Source: Orthonyx spaldingii (lineage: Eukaryota > Chordata > Aves > Passeriformes > Orthonychidae). From it: a stretch of DNA of 64,000 bases. The notes beneath the pieces are model-generated. The model was not told the origin of the DNA, made no database searches, and was given only the letters and a program-made list of their open reading frames with translations. The translations under genes were made by a program, and so were the position numbers. The DNA is taken from contig VZTJ01000255.1 of the NCBI GenBank assembly GCA_013397795.1, positions 256,756 through 320,755 on the forward strand. The letters are read 5' to 3'. This document shows, one piece after another, positions 38,001 to 50,500 of this stretch. The first letter of the stretch is position 1. Each line of letters starts with the position of its first letter.

Positions 38001-39821
38001 TTCTGTAACTTGAGGATATGAAAAGTTTAAACGAATTTGTAAGCCACAAGTATGTATCCAGACCAGTAGTTTTTGATCAGGAAACTCAAATAAATTAAAT
38101 TCACTTCAAAAAGTCCATTTGATTTTCATCGTATTCACAGAATCCAATGACTTGCAAAAGCTCTAAAGACTTGGAAAAGTAGATAAATTTGGGGGGGGAA
38201 AGCCCACTAGGTATAAGAATCTAAAGTCCAGCTTCAGTAATGATGAATAGTAGCCTGTACGAATTTCAGAAGACACAGCTGGCAATTATTTCAGACTTTA
38301 TGGAAGCAATTTTTCATGTACAGACAAGCTTTTGGCAAGGCTTGCTTCTCAATAAAGTGAGTTGGACTGCAGATGCAACAGAAAACCTAAAGTTAGACGA
38401 ACATTTTGCATAGCATGAACAAGATGCGGCAAAAATTGCTATGGAATGTCAATAATGATCGCCTAATGAGTTATCAATGATGGAGCTTTATGAAAGCTAA
38501 GAATTTAATAGTAGCAAGCAGTTATTTATTCCTGAGTTGCAAACCAGGTATAAAGTACCGAGTCCTCCTGTTCAGCAAAGCAGTTAAAGACTTATCGAAA
38601 AACAAAATAAATGCTCACCCTGAATTTTAACAAGCTCTCTGTCAGAGTCTTCACCAGTTCTTCACTTAAAAAACATGATTAATTCCACTAATCTCAGCTA
38701 GACAAGTCTCATTATGCCCTTAACACTACTGTTTGAGTCTCAGTCTCATCATGGGCCTATTGATTGGTGAAACCTTACAAAATGTCTTACATCTATGGAA
38801 GACCAATTATTATTCTTAAACATAAATATGTCATTTTAATTAAATTATCACCATTTAAAGCCTAATTCCATAAAGGAAGTATCTGAAACTCCTGTAAAAA
38901 TCAGACACTGAGAAAGAGAAAAAATTATTTTCATATTCCATGCAATTCTAAGTGAGGGATAACTGGAAAGCTTAACCCATTCTGTTGTGCATCTCCTTCC
39001 AACTGCCTAAAATACTGATCTTCTTTTGAAGCAAGTCCTGAAATTCTGGAGTTCACTGCCTGACATGATAAGCAAAATAGATCAGAGACCATTTTACTAG
39101 CAGATGTCCATGCAAAGGTGCTAGAGTTTAGCTGGAGGTGGTAATTTTGCCCAGCAGCTCCACGTGAATTATCTTGACCATAGCTTCATATCATTATGAA
39201 GCTTCATACCTTTTTTATCATTACATGAACAGCAGTGAAGATATCTATTTTCTTCTGAAGGCAGCTACATGGGGAATCAAAACATTCATAATTACCATTT
39301 CACTGGTAGTAACTTTTGTAAGCATGCATATATGCTCTGCCATTGCAAAGGATAATTACTTACTATTTTGTCAGAAAAAGATATCATGTGGAATCTATAT
39401 CCAGTGGATTCTTCCACAAATGGAGAAAAGATTGCACAGCACATGATACCAAAATATTGTAGTTCTTAGACAAAACTGAATCCAGGAGTCAAGTTAATCT
39501 CTGTGTTGCTGAGAACTTCAGAGGTTCAAAATATTTGTCATAGAAGAAAAAAAAGTGTGTGGTTTTGCTGGGAAAGAAGAAACTGGATGAAAACAGAGAA
39601 AAGGTAAATTGTAGTCTATTGAAAAGTTTAAAATATTCAACAATTTTTGTCCTACTTCTCTTATTGCCCAGGAGCTCACAGTAATTTTGGCATTCGTCCC
39701 AGAGCAATTCCTTGGCTGATCCTACTAGCGGTGAGGTCAATGCTCAACTACAGAAAAAGTTCAAATACATAGCCACCAGAGAAATCCCTCAGGACTGTGG
39801 TTTATGTACATCAATTACAGG
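35006..39821. other. Intergenic, nothing recognised
   Basis: AT-rich DNA with a TA-rich microsatellite at 37630-37652 and a minus-strand open frame at 35415-35795 (126 codons) without family features. Confidence 0.5.
37630..37652 (+). repeat. TA/TG-rich microsatellite
   Basis: Tatatatatatatgtatgtat-type dinucleotide and tetranucleotide run. Confidence 0.85.
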
Positions 39822-40085
39822 ATCACAGAATATGCCGAGTTGGAAGGGATACACAAGGATCGATGAGTCCAATTCTGGCCCTGCACAGAACCATCCCCAA
39901 GAATCACACCATGCCCAAGAGCATTGTCCAAATGCTTCTTGAACTCTGTCAGGCTGTGCTGTGACCACTTCCATGGGGAGCCTGTACCAGTGCTTAGCCA
40001 CCCTCTGGGTGAAGTACCTTTTTTTAATATCCAACCTAAACTTCCCCTGACACAGCTTCAGGCCATTCCCACAGGTTAATGACAT
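39822..40085 (-). mobile_element. CR1 LINE 3' fragment, antisense
   Basis: Starts with atcacagaatatgccgagtt, a diverged CR1 3' end, and continues through ggaagggatacacaaggatc, aaccatccccaagaatcaca, ccaccctctgggtgaagtac and taatatccaacctaaacttc, all reverse complements of CR1 3' UTR phrases. It stops at ccattcccacaggtt, where the copy at 34.6 kb continues further, so this one is more strongly 5'-truncated. Confidence 0.9.
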
Positions 40086-41323
40086 ACAGCTAGACTCAAG
40101 TCCAGAACTGTGAATTGGGTGCTCTAGTCCAAATTCCTATATATCACAGACTACAAAAATTTAGCCGGATACCCTTGAACAGACACCCGCAGCTTGGACT
40201 GACTCTCTCTGTCCACATGAGCTATTCAAAATTTCAGATATGTAATTCACCAAGTAAACCTGCCTCCACTGTCAGTGCTAATTTGCCAAAATATATCAAA
40301 CACAGGTTTTGTCAGTGTTTCTATGAGATGCAAAGATTTGTGATGAACTGCTCAACCTTTCTAACCTATGCAGAGAATATCTCGTAGGACTTCTGCCACA
40401 GTGTGTTATGTGGCAACTCATCCTAATTTAATGTTCTGTATTGCATACAGGTTTTCTTTCTCCCATCTCATTTTCTTGTCCTCTAATGCAAGTCAAACAC
40501 ATGCAGTGGCTTCATCAGAAAGAGATCTAAGTTTCTTACAGATATTACTGAGAACACTCAACAGGGACACCAAGGACAAATTATTGAAGGCCAGTGTGGC
40601 AGATATCAAATGCTTCCCTACTCTTGTAGGTACATAACACTTTTTGAAGCCTTTAGGAGGCCTACTGCAGAATGATGTAACCACACCATATTGAGGTGAA
40701 GGGATGGCTTCCAGTGATGTCAGAACTACCATATGAAGGACTGGAGATTTACAGAGCTGTATAAAGTGTCTATCATAACTCCGTTATCCCACAGTACAGA
40801 TCTAAGGTCCAAAACCAAAAATAGAGATGTTTGCTCTTGTTCTCTGGCAAGACCTACCTGGTGAACTGTGTGTTTCTGTCTCTAACAATTGCATCTAGTT
40901 GACCAGTCAGCTGGCAAGCTGCAGGCTTTTGGTGCCATTATCAAAGTTATTTCCTCACGGGTTTTGAGAACAAAAAATATACCTCAAATAGTAACTGTCT
41001 GTCAGAAAATGAGATTGTTAGTGGTAGGCCTGTGTTTTTCTGAGGCCACCATAATTATTGTGCATTCTGAGGAAAAAAATGCATTGTGACTGCTCAGTGG
41101 ACCCAGTGGTTTCCAAAAACAATAGATCAGTGCAGAAGTATGACACAACAATTCTGTACATATACAGCACATGTTGCATTTCCCACTCATAATGGATTAA
41201 TTACACAGAAAAGCAGTATTAATACTTGTGCATCACAGGCAGTCTGTGTGCATATGGTCAATCTGGTGCTTGAAAATGTACTCTGCCTTTGTAAAATGTC
41301 TTCTACATGTGTACATCAGTAAT

Positions 41324-41367
41324 ATGATGGGAGACGTATAGTGGTACTGATGGGAGAGGTATAGTGG
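41324..41367 (+). repeat. Tandem duplication, 24-bp period
   Basis: tgatgggagacgtatagtgg and tgatgggagaggtatagtgg, 20 bases with one mismatch, starts 24 bases apart. Confidence 0.85.
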
Positions 41368-41853
41368 GTAGCAAGGAAGCTAAAGAATATAACTGAGTAA
41401 ATGACACTACAGGAACAAATAACCTAACTTGTCACCAGGTCCCCAAAATTATATCCTAGAAGTGAATTTTTCTGGCTGAATTAAGCGTGCCTATAATCTT
41501 CATGTGGTCTGCTTTTTGTAGACTGCCTTTAGTTATCACTTAAAGTGGGCAAGAAGAAGCAGCTTGGTACAGTGAGTAAAGCACAAGGCAGATTTAAGAC
41601 ATTATAAACTACTTTTAAGCAAACTAAAACCCTCTTTTCTTAGAGTCACATTGGCAGGGATGGGAAGGTGTGACCATCTTTATTTTGGGGAACTCTCCTT
41701 TTTTGCCATGGTTTCTGAAACCAAACATAAATAACATGGGACACTTCAGAAAATTCACATACTTACAGATACAATAGAAAGCCAATCCAGAAAAGTTGAA
41801 AGCAAGAGAGACCTCTCTTCACACCACTGTATTCAAACAAAAAAACACTGGCG

Positions 41854-41869
41854 TCCTCCTCCTCCTCCT
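41854..41869 (+). repeat. (TCC)n microsatellite
   Basis: tcctcctcctcctcct, five triplet copies. Confidence 0.85.
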
Positions 41870-42934
41870 AATGCAATGTCGCCAAACCAAGGGACTTTAT
41901 GCATTTCTGAGACACTGTCATCTGAAATGAACCTGGACATTCGGGTCTCTTTAGCCAACCTGCTCAACTAGAGAATACTTCCCTCTCCAGTACTGGGTCT
42001 CAGGGTCAAGAGGAAAAGGAATGGCATATGTGTTTACATACACAGAGGCTCAAATATCTTACTGATTTGACATGCATATGGATTGCACATTACCCCAGAT
42101 ATATTTTTATTTTTCAGATATAGGTTTTTTAAACTCCTATATTATTTGTAAGCTGATTTTTTTATAGGTTTTAGATACATGATATCAGCTGACTATAACA
42201 GTATTGCTTATTTTTTACTTATATGTCATTTAATAGATTAATGTATCAGGTGAGTTCAGGGGAAAATGTCACTTGAAGTATTACAAATATCTGATGGAAT
42301 TTTGTTATGAGTTCACCATGGCTGGAAGCACAGTTGTTGCAGTCATATTTTGACACGCAATACTCCCTACAACACTCTATAGAAAGCTCCCATTAGAAAA
42401 CCAAATGTTTTCCTTTATGCAATCTCAGTGTTCAGTACCTTGCTAGTAACCAGCTTACAGACCCCTGCCTAGCAGGGCATGCTCATCACCAGCATCCTCT
42501 GTTACAGCCAGGCCATGGGAACTCTTTAGCACACTCCCTGGCACTCTCTGCCAGGAAAGCTTCCTATGGATGGCTTATCATGACAGCAACTATTTCTGCA
42601 ACAATTGCCAATCTTGTGACTTTGGATGACAGGATCGTCAAAAGAATTTACATGCTTCCTGTCCCCCACTTTCACACAGTAGAAACATCTTCAGCTTGAC
42701 AGAGAGATAAGGATTTAAGTACTGTGTGATAAAGGGCAATATCTACTTCCAAGAAGTGGTGGCTTTGGGACAGAAGAGCTGGAAGTGACAGTCATTATAC
42801 CCAAGCTTAGAATATCAGATAGTCTTTATCCTAAATAATACTGGAAGGAATAGAAAAAAGAGAGTGTCCTGCTCAGAATTATGACTCCAAAAATTACATG
42901 TACACAGAAAAAATTATTTGAATGTTTCAAAAAG

Positions 42935-43028
42935 GACAGTTTTAGTGGTGGACTTGGCAGTGCAAGTTAGCATTGAACTTGATGATCTTAAATGTCTTTT
43001 CCAGCCTAAGCAACTCTATAATTCTAAG
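42935..43028 (+). mobile_element. CR1 LINE extreme 3' end, sense
   Basis: Short sense piece: gtggacttggcagtgcaagt, then gaacttgatgatcttaaatg, tcttttccagcctaagcaac and tctataattcta, a classic CR1 3' terminus with a degraded octamer. Only about 90 bases are kept. Confidence 0.85.
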
Positions 43029-46000
43029 AAGGTCTCCACATTCCTTCTCTTGGTAGATTGTTCAAATAGTGATCAACTTTGCTATGATGTTCTTCACAGT
43101 TCTTAAGGAGGACAACGGTAGAAGGTTCTTTATCATTTTCTTTTGTATGAGTATTTCAAACTCTTCTACATACTGAACAAGAATAGTGATTTCCACTTCT
43201 GCCCTTTGAGTCTTACTATTACCTACAATTACTTTTATTATTTTCAGGATTTTTTTCATCCTTTAAACCTTTCTCTCTCTTCTTTTTGGTCCTATAAGTC
43301 ATTGGTTGGTTTTTTGGTTTTTTCTTTCTGAAATCCTGATTCTTGTAGCCAAGGCCAGAACTGTATAGTGTAAAAAGTATTTGCACAGTTGTTTTATTTT
43401 TTTACAGTATGTCTTTAACCACTGCTGTTGATAAGTGGAAGAGCACTGGACTATGTGAATCCTCATCTGAATCAAAACGACCATTTTTATTGCCTGTTGA
43501 ATTCTTACAAATTTTGTGTATATCAAAACTACTAAATTGTCTTCTTTTGATTTTCCCTATTTCTGGTTGTGGTATGTGGATTTATACTCAAATTTCTGTT
43601 CAACTCATTTTATTAACAGTCTTATTGTCATAGCTGTTCTCTTTCCTGCAGGAGCTACAAGAAAATACAGAAAGTTTAAGCTGCTGTCTACAAATGTTTC
43701 CCATTTCATGTGGTTCAAATTTTTCAGTGGTATCAAACTGCAAATTTTCCTATGCAAGTGAAAATCAGTTAAATGACCTGTGAATGGGAGGGACTATGTA
43801 AATCTGAATCTTCTCAGAACCTTTTAGGCATCCTACACTTCACTTAGGGGTGGGAAATTCATGCCTGCTTGGAGTGTTACATTAATGCCAAAAGCATAAT
43901 CCTTTCCTCATCTAAAATCCACCCTCTTGAAAGGGAATTGGTGTAGTTTTTTGTTGTAATTTCCCCTTGGCAAAACATTTCAAGAGCTCTCACAATGACT
44001 CTCAATAGACTTACTTACTTCTGACACAAGAACTTGCAAACATACCATTTGCAACACACCTGCAGAATTCTTTTCTGCATCTCTCATTGTTAAAAGCAGA
44101 TCTGACAGTGGTCAGCCTTGTGATGCTTTATAAAGGGCCTGAATTTGCAATTTAAACAAGACAAGCCTCAGTCAGAATGAAATTTGGATGTTCCCATTTC
44201 TATGTCTGTCCCATTTTACTTTGGGCTTCAAGTGGGATATTTGAGCTCTACTAAGTAAAAACAGCAGACTGGTGTGGAGGCACACACACAGGTTTGTTGG
44301 CTGATTGCTTTTATTTCACCTCTTTTCCCTTTAATTTCTGGATGAACCAACTTTTATGCTCTAAGTATGTCACCATTGCTAGAGATGCCTTTTACAGCCA
44401 TTACAGGTATGAAAGGTAAAGGAAGAAGCCATGGTGCTTCTCCATTCTAAAAGGTTTTCCACAATTGTTTCAATTTCCCTGTCAGAAACTCAAACACTTG
44501 TCAAGGAACCCAGATCTGAAACCAATTCTTCCTACTACCTATGGAGACAGAAGATGTCTGCTAAGAGGGTGCCCTAGCAGCCAGGCTGTGCTCTTTGCAT
44601 TAAAGATTCTCTGTCCTTCTAATTGAAGCTGCACCACTACACAAAAAAAATCATTGGGCCAGAGTGGTCAGGCCCCTGTATGAATACAAGGCACTATTTC
44701 TTTTTCCAGATACTCTTTAGAAGAAATCGGCTGCAATCACATTGTGCAGGGGTATCTTTTCCTAGTGGCTGGCAAGTGTGCAGTTTGTTCTGCAAATAAG
44801 ACCAAGAGAGAACCAAAGTGAAGGGGAGTCTGGATTTAATTCCTAACTTGATTAATAATTTCTGAATTATGATTAGTCATGGATTTGAACAAGGCATTGG
44901 GATATTTGGACAGGGGCAGGCAGAGGTGCAACTGCAATTTCAGCAACAAAGTGAAGGGTTTGTGTGTTTCAATGCTCTAAGGATAATCAGCATCTGAAAA
45001 GGCAATGTGGAATTTTTTTTTCTTTTCTGCAGTTTTGGACTCTGATTCACCAAATTCTCACTTCAAGAATGAGGAGACAGGGTTTGAACTGCTTTGCTTG
45101 AGGAATAGGTTGAATTTAGGTGCCTAAATCCAGGACAACAGCTCAGCAAGTTTCATGTCTCATATACCAGTGAAAGTTAATAGGACAAGGCTCAAGATTA
45201 GAGAATACTTGACTGCATGGAGTAATCATAGCTGATAGCACTTCAGGGAATTGCAAGAAGGCAGCAAGTGTGACTCACAGCAGTGGGCCACTAGGCAGGC
45301 TGAAAGATGTGAGAGGAAAGGCATTTTGGAATCACAGTCTTGTCACTTTGAATTTTGTTCTTGCCCTTCACTAAATTAGTATGAATGTTTCTTTCATGAT
45401 TTTTCTGACTCATTTTTTCTTGTATGATTTTTATTTCAGATTTTATCTGTGTCATATTCCATCTTTCATGCTCCTTTTTTCTCTTTTCTAATTTCCATGA
45501 ATTTGTCTAGCAATATAACAACTGCCTTTAACAGTGCTGGCATATGTGGTATTTTCTTTCTTAGAAAGCTGTGTAATGGGGTCCTACATTTCCATTTCTA
45601 AAGCCTGCAATATTTCTAACAGCAATAAATGTGACTCACCAGCAAAATGTCTTAGCAGCATTGGAATACTGACAAGAGATCCACTTCCAAAGACTGGGTT
45701 ATGGTTTCATTTCACAAAATTTGCAAACTTTTAGAGCTCTGGATGTGCTCAACGTTTCATTCTTTTAGGAGGAAAATGAACAGATTTAGACCATTCCTTG
45801 GACAAATTACTGTAATATGCAAAAGCATCACAAGCTTTTACAAGCACGTTTGGTCTTGCCAACAACTTTAAAATAGTATCATCGGATTAGACTGTGAGTA
45901 TACAGGGTCCAGAGATAAAAATGAAAACAAATCCCATTAGGAGTCTTACAGCACCAAAAGTCTGGCACAGAGTATAATTTACATCCTCAGTGTTAGCCCG

Positions 46001-47237
46001 TGACCCAGCTGTCGTGCTGGCCCACTGGCGTGTGTTATGTGAGTGAAGTGCTCCATCTGCTGCGTGCCTGGGCAGGCAAGCCAGGCACTTTGCGATATGT
46101 GTTCACACACCCCTCAGGGCTCCAGCACTCTTTATTAGCTACATTTGCAAGCACAAAACCTGCAAGTGCTCAGAGGCACCTGGTGTTCAGCCAAAACAAA
46201 CCAAAAGCAAAACAAAAACAAAACAAATAAAACAACAACGACGACGACAATAACAGCAACAAAGAGGCACTGATGATAGGGGTTGCTTGTCTTGTGTAGG
46301 CAGTTTCTACAATGCTTTGCAGTTAGTAAACAGGGCACTTGGGAGCATCACCTGCCTGTGTGACAGAGATATTTCAGCATTAACATTTGAAACATGATGT
46401 CAATGTGCAGTGTTTGAATATGTTTAATATGTTTATTTTCCCACTAGATACCATTGCAGCATCCAGTACACCAAGTGTGCAACAACAAAGTTCAATCAGT
46501 ACTTGAGCTCCACAGAAGTTCAGGAGCCTGCAACCCCAATACTTTTTTCTTAATTTTCTTTTATAGTTCATTTCATTTAGATCTAACACATATTTCAAGG
46601 TAGATCACTTGTCTTGGTTTATTCTGAGAGTCTTATTTCTATATTAGCAATTTCTGAACTAGCAACTTTTTCCTGTGTCACAGCAGGTTCTGCTACATTT
46701 TCCCCTTTGGACTAGCCTTAGTGAACATGCAAATGCACTCATTTGGTCTAGATAGAAGAAGGAGACTTTTTCATCTTTAAAAACAGTTTCATAAACTGTT
46801 TTTCTCATTTGGAAAAAAACCAAAGAATTATCCTTTCAAATAAATATATAACTGCAGTACCAAACACTTAAGCAAATTGTTGTTTCTATTGAAGTTAAAA
46901 CTATGTTAAAATAACAACATTTCATACTGGAAAAAAAAAAGTATTTTGTGTTCTGCGGTCATATTGAGGGTTGGAAAATATGACCGACTTAATAAGGCTA
47001 GAACAGGCAAATACCAGCTGGTTATTCCAGATTTCTAAGGGGTTTTGTTTGTTAAATACTAAGCAGTGCCTAAAACATGCTGAGCAAGTAGTTGACACTG
47101 CTGAAAGCTCACTTTTCTAGCTCATGAGAAAGGATTGTGACTTTGAAAATAATTCTATTTTTTTCATGAGTCTAGATAAAACAGAGTTTATGTTTGTAAA
47201 GTCCTTGCTGTGGTTATGCTTACGTTTGTTGCCTAGT
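43029..47237. other. Intergenic, nothing recognised
   Basis: AT-rich with no exon recognised. A (C)AAAA-rich simple stretch lies at 46193-46262. Confidence 0.5.
46193..46262 (+). repeat. A-rich simple repeat (CAAAA, CAA and CGA units)
   Basis: Repeated aaaac and caa units with a short acgacgacg run in the middle. Confidence 0.8.
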
Positions 47238-47564
47238 TTTAAACTAAAGGAAGAGAGACTTAGATTAGATGTTAGGAAGAAGTTATTTACTCAGAGGGTG
47301 GTGAAGCTGGAACAGGACAGGTTGCCCAAAGAGGTTGTGGATGCCCCATTCTTGAAAATGTTCAGTGCCAGGTTGGATGGAGCTGTGAGCAACTCAGTCT
47401 AGTGGAGGTGGCATCCTTGTCCATTATGAGTAGGGGAAAAGGGCAGGGGGAGGGGAGGAGGATGAGGGGCAGGGGGATGTAGCAGGGAGGAGTGATTGGA
47501 ACTAGATGATCTTTAAGGTCCCTTCCAACCCAAGCCTTTCCATGATTCCATGATTCTGTGATTT
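47238..47564 (+). mobile_element. CR1 LINE 3' end with octamer tail and G-rich insert
   Basis: Sense CR1 3' end: agattagatgttaggaagaa, cagagggtggtgaagctgg, ggttgtggatgccccattc, caggttggatggagctgtg, actagatgatctttaaggtc, ccttccaaccc, then tccatgattccatgattctgtg, the repeated octamer that marks avian CR1 termini. This copy has the most complete 3' end in the window. Between the GTCC-type phrase near 47420 and the phrase actagatgatc at about 47501 the usual short purine stretch is replaced by a long G-rich tract (47431-47482). Confidence 0.93.
47431..47482 (+). repeat. G-rich tract inside CR1, potential quadruplex
   Basis: Purine-rich tract with runs of 4, 3, 5, 4, 4 and 5 G separated by short A-, CA- or AGGAGGATGA-type spacers. 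It lies where CR1 normally has one G run, so it probably arose by local expansion. Confidence 0.75.
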
Positions 47565-50500
47565 CCCTTAGGGCTTTTTATTTTCCCTTTGATTTTTGTT
47601 TTCACACAAAACAAGTCTTTAATAAATCTTCTGTCTTTTGAGAACTTAGAGGAAGCAGAAATGCACAGGATGTCAGACAATATCCAAGTCAGAAGATCTG
47701 CTCACAAGTCAGAGTTTGGTACAGCTCTCCAGTCACTTGAAAAAAATGGATTGAGTAGAATTGACCTAGTGCCCCAAGGGTTCTTCCTGGGTCTGTCACA
47801 GTATTGACATGAGAGGTTAAAGGTTAGCTGTGTAACATAAACCTCTCAGTCTGAATGCTGAGGATAGAGGAGCTAGTCAAGTTTTGGATGTGTCTTTGAC
47901 AAGGAACATGGTTACAGAGAGCAATGATGGGTATCCCCCGTAGACATCCCTTAGGTGTCTGCAGTATCGAGTGTCATACTCCTGTTTGATACACAATAAA
48001 CCAGATATAGGAAGAAGGAAATACAGAATGGCCTGGCTGGAAGTCTAGGACTCTCACTTTTCTCCCACACCACAGATTGCACTTCATCCCCTCTCCCCCT
48101 CATCCAGACGTTACCAGCTTCCAACTGCCTTGAACTCCTCTCTCGTGTATCTGTACATCCCAAGAGTCTGCAAGCTGTCACTTCCAAATGGTTTAGCAGG
48201 ATAACCAGCAGGCTTCTTCATCACCACCAGAGAGTTCATGTGGGTAGCCAGCTGGTCTGTCTTCCTAGTTAGGCTTCAGAAAAGGGTGGGCATTTCAGAA
48301 ATGCTTAGCAACACAGGAAATATTTGTACATTGTTTGTCCATCCTAAAAGTGATTTTCCCTCTACATACTATCTTTTTAGATTCACTAACAAGATCAAAA
48401 TGGCTGTATTGATTCTTGTTACTGGCAAATAAATTGTTCTGGGGCTAAATAAGACCCAGAAGCTCTCACGATATAGTGAATTCATCACAGTGAAACAACT
48501 TGTTGGAAATTACTCAGAGCTTTTCTTGGAGAGCAGTAGTTCAAACCTGAAGGAAACATGGGCTACACCTTAGCAGAAACCCAGATTTTAATAATTTGAC
48601 TAAAGGACTCCTGGATCATTGTGATGTACTCAGTAAATCTGTAACAGCCCAGGGCTACCAGACATGATGAGTTTGCTGCTTCTTGGATTGCTAAATTATT
48701 TAGAGAACAAGAGCTGAAGTCTAGATCTCACATCACAGGTGTTATTAATCCCATAGTTGTATAAACGACATCATTTTCTTGAGGGTCCTTCTCTAATGTT
48801 AGTGTGACCCAGAAGTCATTCTTCTTGTCTCTCCATAAAATTTGTGGCTTGAATCAGATTCTTACTTGGAGGAAGATATTTCAAAAAAACCCTACAAATA
48901 ATATAGTGTCAACTAAGAGAAACTAAATAAATAATATGCAAGCTATCAAGTTCAAAATGTCTGTATACTGTTGTGCCTGTCCTGCAGGGAACACAGTTGT
49001 GAGCTGATTGTTGTGAAGAAATAAATTTTTCATGAAACAAAGATTTGTAGGAAAAATACTAGTCCAATAATTCAGCTGGGGGAAAAAAAAACAAATAAGG
49101 CAGAGAAGTATTTGGATATGCAAGCTTTCCTTCAGATTTGAACATCTTTTCTCTGTTTCAGTAGAATTTTGTCATCTCCAGTAAGCATCCCTAGGGAAAG
49201 CCTGGGGTAAAATCTGAGAACCACGATCCCAACACTGCATTCCTTGAAGTTAACTGGGTTTGATCACAACACTTTTAAAGTCAAACAGCCACATAACACA
49301 TGAATGGAACTAATTCTCACCTTGCAAGATGGTAGTACAGCTGTATCCTTCACTTTACAGTAGAGACTTCTGACCTTTCTGGATCTTTAACCTTCAGATA
49401 AAATTTTTGGGGGGCCAAGATTCACCCAACACCACATGCTTTGGAGAGAGGGAAATCTGGGCGCACTACACTGAAAACCATGGATCCACACTAAAGGGAA
49501 GATGTCCCACCACACCTTTGACAAGTTGTATTTTTAATATAGATTCACTTTATGCTGAAGAAATTCAGATGTCTTCTATAATCAGAGTGACTGGGAGTGT
49601 GTATTCTGTAAATGAGACAGCACACAACTGAATGGAAGTTAATATTATTGGTGTTATTTGTCTACTTCAGTTGTTTGGAAGGGGTGAAATGGAGAGAGAG
49701 TACAAGTGTGATATGAAAAATGGCTTAACAGTCACAATAAAGTTTCTGAAGAACAGTGACTGTGATTCAATTTAAGGTTAAAACACCTAAGGCTATGTTT
49801 CCACATTTAGATATCCATGTGTGATTCAAGTGCCTAAACTCACATCATGATCTACAGGTAAATGATCAACAGCATTTAACAGTTATCAGGGAGAAATTCA
49901 GTTGACCAGCTACTACGAATCTTATCCTGAGATTAGATCCTACATATTGAGTTCAGGAAAATATGGTGTTTGCTGATAGTGATAAAAAGCTGGTCCCTGC
50001 TTACATAATACTTCCAGGAACCAGGACCTCAGAGCAGTATAAATGCAATGGTAACCACCATTCCTGAGAAAATACAAAGTGTGCCCTTTGTCTCTCCATT
50101 ACTGACAAAAGTGCCATGACAGGAGCAGAAAAGGATACACAATCTTTGCTACAGGCATCTGAAAAGTTGGCAATATTCCCAGAAAACAGGGGTACTCTGG
50201 GCAGAGACAGCGTTGCATGGCCATGTGTGCCATGGAGCAGAGGGTCCCAAGGGATGCTCTTGAGGCAAAAGGCTCTGCACAGTCTTGAAGGCCAGCCCCT
50301 ATCTGCAGTAACATAAGGCACTGAACCTGCTACACATTCCATAGAAATCAATGATAATCCTTTCACTTTCATGGGTTTGATATGCCATTGCTGTCATTGC
50401 CCTGTTCCTACACACTTCATCCTGCCTTCTCCCTGCCTCAGCTGCATCCACCCACTGATGCCTCCCAGGAAAAACAAGGTTGCATGAATTTGCAGGCTCA

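Larger units (their letters stand above)
40086..42929. other. Intergenic, nothing recognised
   Basis: No gene or mobile element recognised. It holds a 20-bp imperfect tandem duplication at 41324-41367 and a (TCC)n run at 41854-41869. Confidence 0.5.
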
